From Phycisphaera sp. (lineage in GTDB: Bacteria > Planctomycetota > Phycisphaerae > Phycisphaerales > Zrk34): DNA of 64,000 nucleotides. The stretch is taken from assembly GCA_016125285.1 (NCBI GenBank), contig WGMA01000027.1, forward strand, positions 1 through 64,000, in the 5' to 3' direction. The position numbers were made by a program, and so were the translations under genes. The notes below the pieces were generated by a model. It was not told the DNA's origin. It made no database searches and was given only the letters and a program-made list of their open reading frames with translations. This document shows positions 50,801-62,800 of the stretch, piece after piece. How positions within the stretch are numbered: the stretch's first letter is position 1; each line of letters opens with the position of its first letter.

Positions 50801-53800
50801 CACTTCGATAACGGCCAGACGTGGGACGTCGACCTGTTCCTCGAGACCGCGGTGCACGAACTCGGCCACGCGCTGGGCATGCTGCACAGCATGACGATCA
50901 GCCCGCGCGTGAATAACCCCGGCCCGGCCGGCCTGCCGATCATGGCGCCGGTGCTGAACGGTTACTACTCGGGCTTCGGCTCGGCGTTCCTGTTCCAGGA
51001 CGACGTCGACGGCATCGTCAGCATCTACGGCGGCGGTTCCGGCACGGTCATCCCGCGCGGCACCGGCGGCGGCAACCTCATCCCGACCGACGGCCCGCTG
51101 GCGATCTACGCGATGGACTTCTCGCGCGACGGCCGCCTGATCGCGCTGGCGTACGACCCGGCCAGCCCGATCGAGCCGTTCCAGATGGTCATCAACCTCG
51201 ACAACCCGTCGGACTCCGGCCGCCTGACCGACCCCGGTTCGGCCCTGGGTCTGCGTGGCCTGGCTTCGGACAACGAGGGACGCTTCTACTCGATCAACAC
51301 CAACGCCTCGCCGTTCAACGACGAGCTGCTGGTCAGCCCGAACGACCTGGCGCTGTACAGCGTCGACGCGACCACGGGCGACGCGACGCAGATCGGACCG
51401 CTGACCCGCGCCGGCGTGTCGGTGACCGACGCCAACGAGGTCAACGGCCTGGCGATGTCCGAGGACGGCACCGTCCTCTACGTGGTGCTGCGCACCGACA
51501 GCGACAACGACGCCGTGCTCGACCGCGACATCCTGCTGGCGGTCGATCCGACCACCGGCGCCGGCGTCAACCGCGGCGCGATCCAGGTGTTCGGCGACGA
51601 CGTGCACGTCACGTCGATCGAGTTCACCCGCTTCGGCGACCTGCTCGGCATCGACACGTCGCAGGGCGCCGGCAATCACCGCATCCTGCACATCGACCTG
51701 CTCGACGCGACCGACACGACCGTGCGTCCGTTCGACGCCGACGGCGACGGCCTGCTCGACTCGGTCGCCGACGGCCTGCGCGGCCTGGGCGCCGACTCGC
51801 ACGGCCGATTCTTCAGCATCAACGTCACGCCGGTGCTCGACGAGCTGTGGTCGGCCCCGACCGATGTCTACGAGGTCAACCCCGACAGCGCCGCGATCGA
51901 CACGCTCGTGCAGATCGTCACCGCGAGCGGTGCTCTGGTGACCGACACGTTCAGCGCCCTGGCGTTCCGTCCCAACGATCAGCTCGTGGCGGTCCGCGAC
52001 CGTCAGGCCGGTCAGGCCGCGGTGTCGATCAGCCGGATCACCGGCGTGCTGTCGACGTTCGGCGCGATCCTGGAGAACGGCAACCAGGTCCAGATCGAAT
52101 CGGCGGACTTCAACGCGCGTGGCGCGCTGCTGGCGGTCGATTCCAGCCAGGGCGGCCGCCGCATCATCGCGATCGACCTGACCCATCCGGACATGAGCGA
52201 GGCCCGCACGGTCGCCGGCGCGTACAGCGATTCGCTGCACGGCCTGGCGTCCGACGCACGCGGTCGCTTCTACAGCGTCAACGACCTGCTCTCGCCCGAC
52301 GAGCTGTGGGTCAGCTCGGATCAGCTGTTCCAGCTGACGCCGCAGGACAAGAACGGCAACGGCTTCAACGACGACGTGCTGGCCACGGTGGTCGGCACGC
52401 TGACGCAGGACGTCGACGGCCAGAGCGTGGCGGTCACGGACACGATCAACGCCTTGGCGTTCGCCGAGAGCGGCCTGATCTACGCGGTCCGCGAGAACAC
52501 GGCCGGCACGACGCGCACGCTGGTGGAGATCGATCCGACGACGTCGGTCCTGACCGACCTGGGCGAGATCCAGATCGGCGGCATGGGCACGGACCTCAAC
52601 GTGATCGCGATGGACTTCACCAACGGCGGGGCCCTGATCGGCATCGACGATCCGGGCGCCGGCCAGCGTCGCCTCGTGACGATCAACATCCCCGACCCGA
52701 CCGACTCGCGTCAGCTGACGGCGCCGGGCTCGGTGAGCGACGAGCTGGTGGGCCTCGGCACCGACAGCGAGGGCCGCTTCCTGAGCATCGACGACGTGCC
52801 GACGCTCCCGGACGTCAACGACCTGCTGCTGATCAGCAGCAACATCCAGCAGCTGTTCACCATCGACCAGAACACGGGCCTGGCCACCTCGGCCGGCCTG
52901 CTGACCGACGGCTCGAGCAACATCACCGACGGCTTCACGGCTCTGGCGTTCGGCCAGAACTCGGGCGTCGCGAACGTCAACGACACGCTCTACGGCATCC
53001 GTCAGACCGCTGACGGACAGGAGCTGGTCACGATCGCCACCGACGGCAGCGGCCTGGTCACCTTCGTGGCCGACCTGCTCGACGAGCAGACCGGCCAGCC
53101 GGTCGACATCGAGTCGATCGAGTTCACGATCGTGGGCGACATGGTCGGCTACGACAACAGCCAGCCCACCGGCCGCCGCATGGTCGTGATCAACCTCGAT
53201 CCGACGCAGCTGCCGGTCGGCACGGTCAGCGCGCGTTCGACGGACGGCGCGGTCGACGCCCGCGGCGTGCTCGGCGGCCTGGCCGCGACGGCCGACGGTC
53301 GCTTCCTGAGCGTCAACCAGTTCGGCGGCTCGGACAACCAGCTGTGGATCAGCGCCAACGAGCTGTTCTCGCTCAGCGCGGTCGACGCCACGGCCACCTC
53401 GATCTCGGTGCTGTCGCTGGCGGGTGTCGGCTTCACGCAGACCGTCAAGGGTCTGGCGGTGCAGCCGGAGGACGCCGGTCTGACCATCGTGTTCGACGGC
53501 GATCCGGACCTGACGAACCTCGTCGACACGCTCGGCTCGGTGAACATCGGCTCGGGCGAGATCACGGTGATCGGCGCCATCGAGGTCGACGGCGTGGGCA
53601 CGGACCTGGCGGGCATCGACTACAACAGCAAGGGCCGCCTGCAGGGCCTGGACTACTCGCTTGGCGACGGGCAGGGCCGCACGGTCGGCATCAACCTGAC
53701 CGACCCGAGCAACTCGGTTCAGCTGACGCTGCCGGGCAGCATCGACGACGACCTGCGCGGCTACTCGATCGACGGCGCCGACTTCGCGTACGCGGTGCTC

Positions 53801-56800
53801 AACATCATCGGCGGTTTCGACCAGGTGCTGATCAGCCCCGGTGAAGTCGCCACGCTCGGCACCCTCGACACCGACACCGGCCTGTTCTCCCCGCGGAACT
53901 TCCTGGCGTTCGGCCAGATCACCGACATCAGCGCCATGGCGTTTACGCCGAACCAGCGCATGTTCGTGATCGGCACCCGCGTCGGGTCCACGGTCGAAGA
54001 GCTGATCGAGCTCAACCCGCTCAACGGTCAGATCATCCGCATCGTGGGCGTGGTCGACGCCGAGATCGGCTCGATCGCGTTCGATCGACAGGGCAACCTG
54101 TTCGGCCACGACGTGTACAACGGTCGCCTGGTCGACATCAACTACCAGTTCGCCGACGCCAACGGCAACGTCATCATCGGCGCCAACGTCGCCACGCCTC
54201 AGGGCTCGATGCGTCCGACCGTCGGCGCGTTCGCGTTCGACTCGCCGCTCAGCGGCGACCCGAACATCCCCGAGGGCGGCCGCTTCCTCGCCGTCGACAA
54301 CGCCACCGGCGCCCTGCCGCTGGGCATCCGCGAGGCCACCGCGGTCGAGTCGTCGGTGCTGATGACCCTGCTGGGCACCGAGAGCGATTCGTCCGTCGGC
54401 CAGCAGCTCGAAAACTTCTACGTCGCGGGCACGCTGCTCGGACAGGTGAACTTCGCCGGCTCGGTCGGCGAGGCGTATGTCGGCGCCCTGTGGACCGGCG
54501 ACGCGTCGGGCATCGCCGACAACTCCGGCGTGACGAACCCCGACAACTTCTACATCGCCGGCGACATCCGCGACCTGATCCTCGGCTCGACGCCGGGCGG
54601 TATCGCGAGCGGCACCGTCGACGCCCCGACCTACCTCACGGGCCTGGACATCCAGGTCAACGGCCGCATCGGCCAGATCATGTCGATCGACGACTTCTTC
54701 GGTCAGGTCGACGTGGTCAACGCGTCGGTCCTCGAGGTGCTGTCGGCTCAGAGCCTGGTGCAGCTCGAGGTCGAAGAGCGTCCGCAGACGAACGTCGATC
54801 CGGGCGACTTCTTCCAGGGCGCCATCACCGGCACCCCGCGCCTGCAGAGCGCGACCTACTACAACGACTCCTACGACACCCCGCAGTACCTCGGCACGCT
54901 CCGCAGCGGCTCGCCGGGCACCAACCCGCTCGTGTTCGTCCAGGGCATCCTCGAGGACGACACCGTCGCGCTCGACACCGTCGACTACTACGCGTTGGCG
55001 CTGACCGCCGGTCAGACCGTCACCGTGCAGTTGCAGACGCAGATCCCCGGCCTGATCTACGTCGGCGTGATCGATCCGGACGGCCGACTGATCGCCTCCG
55101 ACTACGACCACACCGGCCTGCTGGCCAACCTGCCGTTCCAGTTCACCGCCGACCGTCCGGGCGCGTACCGCTTCGCGGTCGCCTCGTCGGGTGACGTGAA
55201 CTTCAACGGCGCCGTCGACGCGGGCGAGACGATCGTGGGTGGCGACAACCCGTACAACCTGGTGATCCAGAACGCCGGCGACGTGTCGTTCGGCGCCCTC
55301 AACGTTGCCAACGACATCTACGCCCAGGGCTTCGATCCGTTCGTCCGCGTCCGCAGCGGCGACTTCGGCGTGGTCTACAGCGGCGGCACGCTGGCCAACG
55401 AGGTGGTGGCGCCGTTCGCGTTCGACCTGGACCTCGGCAGCTTCCGCGCGATCGACGCCGGGCTCATCGGCCACGACAACTACGCCGACGGCCTGACGCT
55501 CCGCACCCAGATCGGCGGCATCGGCCTGCTGCGTTCGCGCGGCGACCTGGCCTCGCTCGACAGCATCGAGTCGGCCGGCGACGTGCAGATCATCGACAAC
55601 ATGAACGGCGACCTGTACGCCGTCGTCAGCGCCGACGGCGGCATCGGCATCATCCGCGCCGCGGAGTTCGAGGGCGACCTGCTCGACGAGTCGGGCATCA
55701 CGCCGATCAGCCAGCTGACCGTCAACGCCGACAACATCGGCTCCGACGGCATCATCGACCTGATCGACGTCGCCGGCGACGCCTTCGCCCCGCAGATCAC
55801 CACCGGGTTCGGCGGCAACGTCCGCTTCATCCGCATCGGTGGCGACTTCACGAATCACCCGAACTTCGGCGGCGGCGCGGCGGTCAGCGAGAACTACGCA
55901 CTGACCACCGCCGGCTACGTCTTCCGCGACGACTCCGGCGCCCGCTACAGCATCCAGACGATGGAGGACGTCGACACCGACGGCGACGGCATCATCGATC
56001 CGCAGGTCGTGACCATCCGCTCGCTGGCGATCACCGGCTCGGGCGGTCGCGTGCTCGTCGACATCTCCACGCCGACCAGCCTCCGCATCGTCCAGAACGC
56101 GCTGGGCATCGGCGGCCCGGCTGAAATCGGCGCCATCATGGTCACCGCGACCGGCACCGCCGTCACCGACGACACCACCGGCGCCACGCAGGCGATCCTC
56201 GACGCCAACGGCGTCGTGCGCGACGTCGACATCCTCTCCGGCCTGAGCTACGACTCGACGGTCGGCGAGAACGTGTCCATCGTCATCGAGCATCCCAACG
56301 GCGGATACGACCCCAACGGCGGCGTTTTCGACGTGTTCGACATCGAGGGCGGCGACTTCCTGCGCATCCAGAACCGCACCGGCGGCGAGATGGTCAACAT
56401 CAACGTCGACTCGGTCGCCGAGCTGTTCAGCCACGGCACGATCGGTCTGTCCGGCCTGACGTCCGTGGGCACGGCGCTGATCGCGACGCCCGGCCTCGGC
56501 CCGATCGCCAACGCCGACGTGTTCCCCTTCAACCAGCAGACGACCGGCGTCAACATCAACGGCAGCGTGCTCGAGGTCCGCGCCCTCAAGGGCGTCGGCA
56601 ACCTGCACATCGGCGGCTCGGTCGGCACCATCCACACCAACTACGACCGCGTCGACGATCCGTTCTTCATCGAAGGCGTCGCAGGCCCGATCGTTGTCGA
56701 CGGCAACCTCGGCTTCCTGAACATCGGCGAAGGCATCATGCCCAGCGGCTCGGGCAACATGGCCAGGGCCGGCGTGTTCGTGACCGGCTCGATCGGCACG

Positions 56801-59800
56801 ATCACCAACTCGAATCAGGCGGCCGGGTCTGACATCCGCGGCGACATCGCGTTCGGCGCTTCGCTGAACAAGCTCGAGCTGTACAACTCGTCGATCATCT
56901 TCGCCGACGTCCTGCAGACGACCGACTTCGCCGACACCGCCGAGTGGGGCGGCACGATCGTGTTCCAGCCCGACTTCGACACGGTCAACCGTCCGATCCC
57001 CGAGCTCGGATCGGTCACGATCTACGGCAACGGCGGCATCATCGGTTCGAACTTCGCCGCGACAGACATCGGCAACGTCACGGTCCAGAACGGCTTCGGC
57101 ATCGTCCAGTCGATCTTCCAGACCGAGGCCAACGGCACCGTCGGCAACTTCACCGTCGGCGGCCTGGGCCTCCGTCAGGTGACGATCGGCGGCGGCGCCA
57201 CCGTCGGCAGCATCTACGCCACGGGTCGCGGCAACGTCCTCGACATCGTGGACTACAGCGACTCGGTCCGCTTCAGCGAGATCGCCACGTTTGATCCGTA
57301 CTTCGGCACGCTCGTGTCGCCGGCGACCGACCTGCACGAGGCGCTGGGCACCTCGCCGGTCGTCTCGTCGTTCGACGGTGTGACCAACGCCGGCATCATC
57401 GACGACCTGACCGCGCTGGGCTCGCTGAGCCTCACGTCGGTCACCGGTTACCGCATCACGTCGTCGACCGGCCTGGGCAACACGCTGAACTTCGGCGACT
57501 CGATCCGCGACATCCGCACGATCGACTCCGTCGACCACCTGACCGTAACCACCGGCGAGCTCCGCTCGTTCCGTCCGGGCTCCGACGTGTTCGCCACCAG
57601 CCTGAACGTCGCCGGCCGACTCAGCGCCGTGCTGATCAACGGCGACTTCGCCGGCGATTCGTCGATCAACGTGCTCGGCCCCAACGGCCTGCTCGGCAAG
57701 GTGCTCGTCCGTGGCGACATGGAAGGCTTCATCAACGTCAAGGGCTCGGTGGGCGCCGTGCAGATCTACGGCGACCTGTTCGGCTCGATCAACGTCGACG
57801 GCACCGGCGTCCGCGGCCGGGCGCTGAGCAGCCTCCGCCTCGGCGGCTCGCTCGGCGAGGGCGGCATCTTCGTGATCGGCGACGTCGGCGCGATCGACGT
57901 GGCCGGCAACCTCGGCGACGAGAACGACGCGAACATCGAGAACCAGCTGGTGATCTACGGCAACATCGGCACGCTGCGTGTCGGTTCCGGCCGCGACATC
58001 GAGCTGGAGGGCGCGGTGCTCGGCCTGGACGTGATCGTCCTGGGCGACCTGGGCCGCCTGGACGTGAACGGCCGCATCGCCGGCGACCTGACCGTCACCG
58101 GCAACGTCGGCAGCATCAGCGTCATCGCCGATACGGAGACTGGTCTGGCCGCGGCCCCGGCGCCGTCGATGACGATCGGCGACCTGGTGCTCGGCGATCA
58201 GACCGACTTCGACGTGCGTGCGCTGGCGGTGGCCGGCAGCACGGGCACGTTCGCGATCAACTACAACAGCACGTCGGGCGAGTACGAGCTGATCCAGATC
58301 GGCCGCCTGCCGAACGGCGACGTCGACGCGGCCGCGTCGTACACCGTCGTGGGCTCGGTCTTCAACGGCGCCAACCCCGTCATGGACATCATGGCGATGG
58401 ACGCCGGGCTGAACATGATGGGCCAGACCGTCCTGTACATGGTCGGCACGGTGCTCGGCGGACCGGCGACGCTGTTCTCGGTCGACCCGGACACGGGTGC
58501 GGCCACGGCCGTGGGCGGCGCCCTGGCGCTGCCGAACGCCAGCAGCACGATCCGCGCCCTGGCGTACGACGACCGCGGCACCGCCACGGTGGCCGACGAC
58601 GTGATTTACGGTGTGGCGCACGATCCGGTGACCGGCGCGGTGCCGACCGACCGCCTGGTGCGGATCACGCTCGGCGGGTTCTCGACGACCGTCGGCACGA
58701 TCCTCGCCGACGGCATCGATACCGACATCATCGGCATGGACTTCATCACACGCACCAACGGTCGCACCGTTGAGCGCGTGCTCGTGGGTATCCACGACGA
58801 CGCGACGCTCCTCAACGACGCCCAGATGATCGTCATCAACACGCAGGTGCCGTTCGTGTCCACCGCGCTGACCGAGCCCGGCAGCGTCAGCGAGAACCTC
58901 CGCGGCTACAGCACGGACAGCGAGAGCGTCGGTTACAGCGTCAACGACGGCGACGTGATCGGTCAGAACCAGCTGTGGTCGTCCAACCACAGCGTCCTGC
59001 AGGGTCGCGTCAGCATCGGCGGCGACCTCCGCAGCGCTTCGTTCCGCGGCGGCCACCTCGACGCGGCCGTGATCGCCGGTGGCAACATCGGCGTCGTGTC
59101 GATCACCGACGGCGACATGGCGCCGGGCTCCGAGATCACCTCGGCGCTGGGCAACGTGGGCTCCGTGCGGATCTCCGGCGGCGACATCCACGGCTTCATC
59201 CGGGCGCCGCACGGCAGCATCGGCAGCGTCCAGGTCAGCGGCTCTGACCTGACCGGCGGCATCGCCGCGAAGACCGGCGGATCGGTCCGGCTCGACGGCG
59301 ACATGCTCGACGGCTCCTACATCAACTTCGAGCAGTCCGTCACGAGCGTCGACATCGGCGGCAGCGTCATGAACGGCGCGTCCATCGACGCCGGCTCGGC
59401 CTCGATCGTGCGTGTCGGCGACGACTTCCTCGGCACGCTGGACCTCGGCTACTCGCTGCGTGGCACGCAGCTGACGGTCGGCGACAACTTCGCCGGCTGG
59501 GCGACGATCAACAGCAACACGCGGGTGCAGGTCGGCGGCTCGTTCGGCAGCGACGACGACGGCTACGCGTCGGGCACGACCCTGCGTATCGGCCGCAACC
59601 TCGACGCGCTGCGTGTCGGCGAGGACGTGTCCGGCACGATCACCGTCAACCGCGCCGGCGGCACCTTCGACGCCGGCACCGTCGGCGTGGCCGCCGCGGG
59701 CGAGGACGAAAACACCGTCATCACCTTCGGCATGGACGTCCGCAGCTTCCGTTCGATCGGCTCGGTGATGTCGACGCTGGTGCAGGTCGGCCTCGACGCG

Positions 59801-62800
59801 GGCCAGGATCTGATCTTCAACTCCGACGACACCGAGATCCAGCGTCTGGCGGTCCTGACGCAGTTCTCCGCGGGCGCGGTGTCGGACTCGCTGATCATGT
59901 CCGGCGGCACGATGAGCCGCGTGTCGACCACCGGCACGGTGACCGACTCGGCGTTCGTCGCCGGCGGCGTGGTCGACCCGATCGCGGTGTCCCGCCTGAT
60001 CAGCGACGACCTCGACCTCGACTCGGCCGGCGATCGCGCCGACGTGCTCGGCGGCGACCTGACCAGCGGCCTGCCCGGCTTCGCGCTGTTCCACGGCAAC
60101 ATCGACGCGGCCTCGATCGGCGGGGCGGGTCTGGTGGACTCCGACCTCGTCGCGGGCGTCTCGCCGGGCGCCGACGGCATCTTCGGCAACGGCGACGACA
60201 CGCTGCTGAATTCGATGACCGGCGGCCAGAGCACCATCGGCTCGGTGATCGCCAGCGTCGACGGCGGTTCGTCGGTGCTGGCCGACGCCGGCATCCTGCG
60301 TGACAGCACGACCGGCGCCGGCGTGGTCAACGGCTCGGTGACCTACACCATCGCCGAGCTCGTGGGCGGCAACTCGCTCGAGAACGGCGGCGTGCCGAAC
60401 TTCACGCTGACCAACGGCCAGACCGTCACGATCCCGCTGGCGACCGAAACGATCACGGTCAGCTTCCGCGGCCCGCTCGGCTCGATGCTCGAGATCTACG
60501 ATGACGGCCTCGGCGGCGACGACATGATCGACACGATGGTGGTCAGCGGCGGCAACCGCGGCATCAGCGTGACGGTCACGACCACGGACAACAACCCGAA
60601 CTCGACGCCGGCGATCAACCGCCTGCTGACCGCGGACGACACGACGATCGATTCGCTCGTGCTGTCCGGCGTGGACCTCGGTACCGACGGCACCACGGCG
60701 GTCGATCTGTGGATCGACGGCGCGATGCGCACGTTCAGCGTCAATGACATGTCCGCCGACACGGCGTGGCGTGGTCAGATCGGCGGCAGCGTGGCCATCA
60801 TGGACATGGTCACGCAGGGCTCGGGCACGTTCTACATCGGCGGCGACGTCGCGCGTCTGAGCATGCGGGCCAGCACGGGCATCAGCCTGCTGCAGACGCT
60901 CGGCTCGGTGCCGGTCGATCCGCTCCTGATGGATCAGCTCTCGGCGAGCGTGACCGGTCTGGCGACCGACTCGTCGGGCCTGGACTACGTGTTCGACGAC
61001 CGCCTGGGTCTGGTGAAGATCGACGACGTCGCGGGCGCCGACGCGGTGCCGGGCGGCCTGGAGCCGATGATCGACTCGGTCAACGCCGTGTTCGAGCAGT
61101 TCGGCATGGATCGTCTGAGCATCGACGGCCTCGACTTCGACGGCCTGAACAACCTGCTCGCTGTGTCGCGCATGTTCAGCGTGGTCCCGGCGGCGCAGGT
61201 CGGTTCGCTGGGTAACGTCGGCGTGAACCTCACGTCGCTGGCGGTCGTCGACGACGGCTCCGGCCACGACGTGGTCTACGCGATCGAGAACGCGGGCTAC
61301 TTCGAGTCCGGCGAGCTGGGCACGTTCAACCACATCGTGGGCATGACCACGACGCCGACCGGCAACGTGCTGGTCGTCGACGAGAACGTCGGCGGCACGT
61401 TCGACATCCACCTCGTGACGCTTGACAACGAGGGTCACGTGCAGTCGGTCACGCCGTTCTCCACGGACCTGAGCTACAACGGCAACGCCCTGGCGAGCGT
61501 CGACGCCATCGAGCGTCACCCGGTCACCGGCACGCTGCTGCTCATCGGCACCGAGGCCGGCGGCACCGGCGAGCAGGAACTGTTCTCGATCGACCCGATC
61601 ACCGGCGACGTCGAGACCGCGGTCCTGCTCGGCCACGGCACCGACACGCCGTTCACGGGCCTGGCGTTCCGCCCGGGTTCGTCGCAGGTGTTCGCGGTCC
61701 GCGACATCGCCGACAACACGATCCTCGGCTCCGAGGTGCTGCTGCTCGGCGGCACGGCGCCGCTGTCGGCCCTCAACGACGGCACGGGCGTCATCCGCGG
61801 CATCGGGCCGGACTTCGCGATCACCGACACCAACGGCGTGCCGATCCTCGTGGACATCCCCGCGACGGTCACGACCGTGCAGGGCGCGATCAACGCGATC
61901 AACAACGCCGCGACCGCCGCGGGCAGCGATCTGGTCGCCCAGATCAACGCCAACGGCACCGGCTTCGAGCTGGTCGACACCAACGGTGGCGCCGGCACGC
62001 TGACGGTCACGACGGTCGTCGCCGGTTCGGCGGCGAGCTTCGGGCTCAACGTCGCGTCGGTCGACGGCGTGATCACCGGCAACCCGGTCCTGCAGCTGAC
62101 CGGCGCCGCGAAGCTCTCGGCGATCAACAACGGCGCGGGCGTGGCGAACGTCAACGGCACCGATATCCGCATCACCGACTCCACCGGCACGACCTACAAC
62201 GTCGACATCGCCGGCGCCTCCACGCTCAACGACGTGCTGGCGATCATCAACGGCGTTAACCCGGGCGTGCTGGTCGCTCAGATCAGCGGCTTCGGCTCGG
62301 GTTCGGGCCTGGAGATCATCGATAACTCCGGCGGCACGGGCGTGCTGACGATCACGAACGGCACGAACACCAACTCCTCGGCCGCCACCAGCCTCGGCAT
62401 CAAGACCACCAGCGGCGAGCGCCTCGTGCAGCTCGACGTCACCTCCGGCGCGCTGACCGACATCGACGCCATCCGCGTCAACCGCATCGGCGGCCCGGCG
62501 CCGACGAACCTGGTCGGCATCGAGTTCGGCCCGAACGGCCTGCTCATCGGTCAGAACAGCGACGGCGACAACAGCGGCCGCGTCGAGATCGACCTGTTCA
62601 ACCCGCAGCTGTCGCAGGAGTACAGCCGCTCGGGCAGCGAGTCTCAGTTCATCCACGGTCTGACGGCCACGTCCGACAGCCAGCACATGTTCGCCGTGCT
62701 CGACACCGGCACGACCGACACGCTGCTGACGTTCAACGCCACGGCGGACCGATTGGTGCGTCTGGATACGACGACCGGCGCGGTGGTGCCGATCGGCTTC

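Larger units (their letters stand above)
38642..62420 (+). repeat. dispersed flagellin-hook-IN-like modules in the giant protein
   Basis: At least eleven modules of about 80-110 residues, with the order LSxINNGxGV, then xDIxITDSxGxTxxVDI, TxxDVLxxIN, LxIxDxxGGxGxLTVT and xxAAxxLGI. Approximate starts: 38642, 40970, 42638, 43390, 44310 (partial), 46200, 47162, 47630, 47925, 49040, 61760, 62102. The clearest are 47162 and 62102. They match the pattern of the Flagellin_IN motif of flagellins and FliD, here in a protein that is not a flagellin. Confidence 0.7.
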
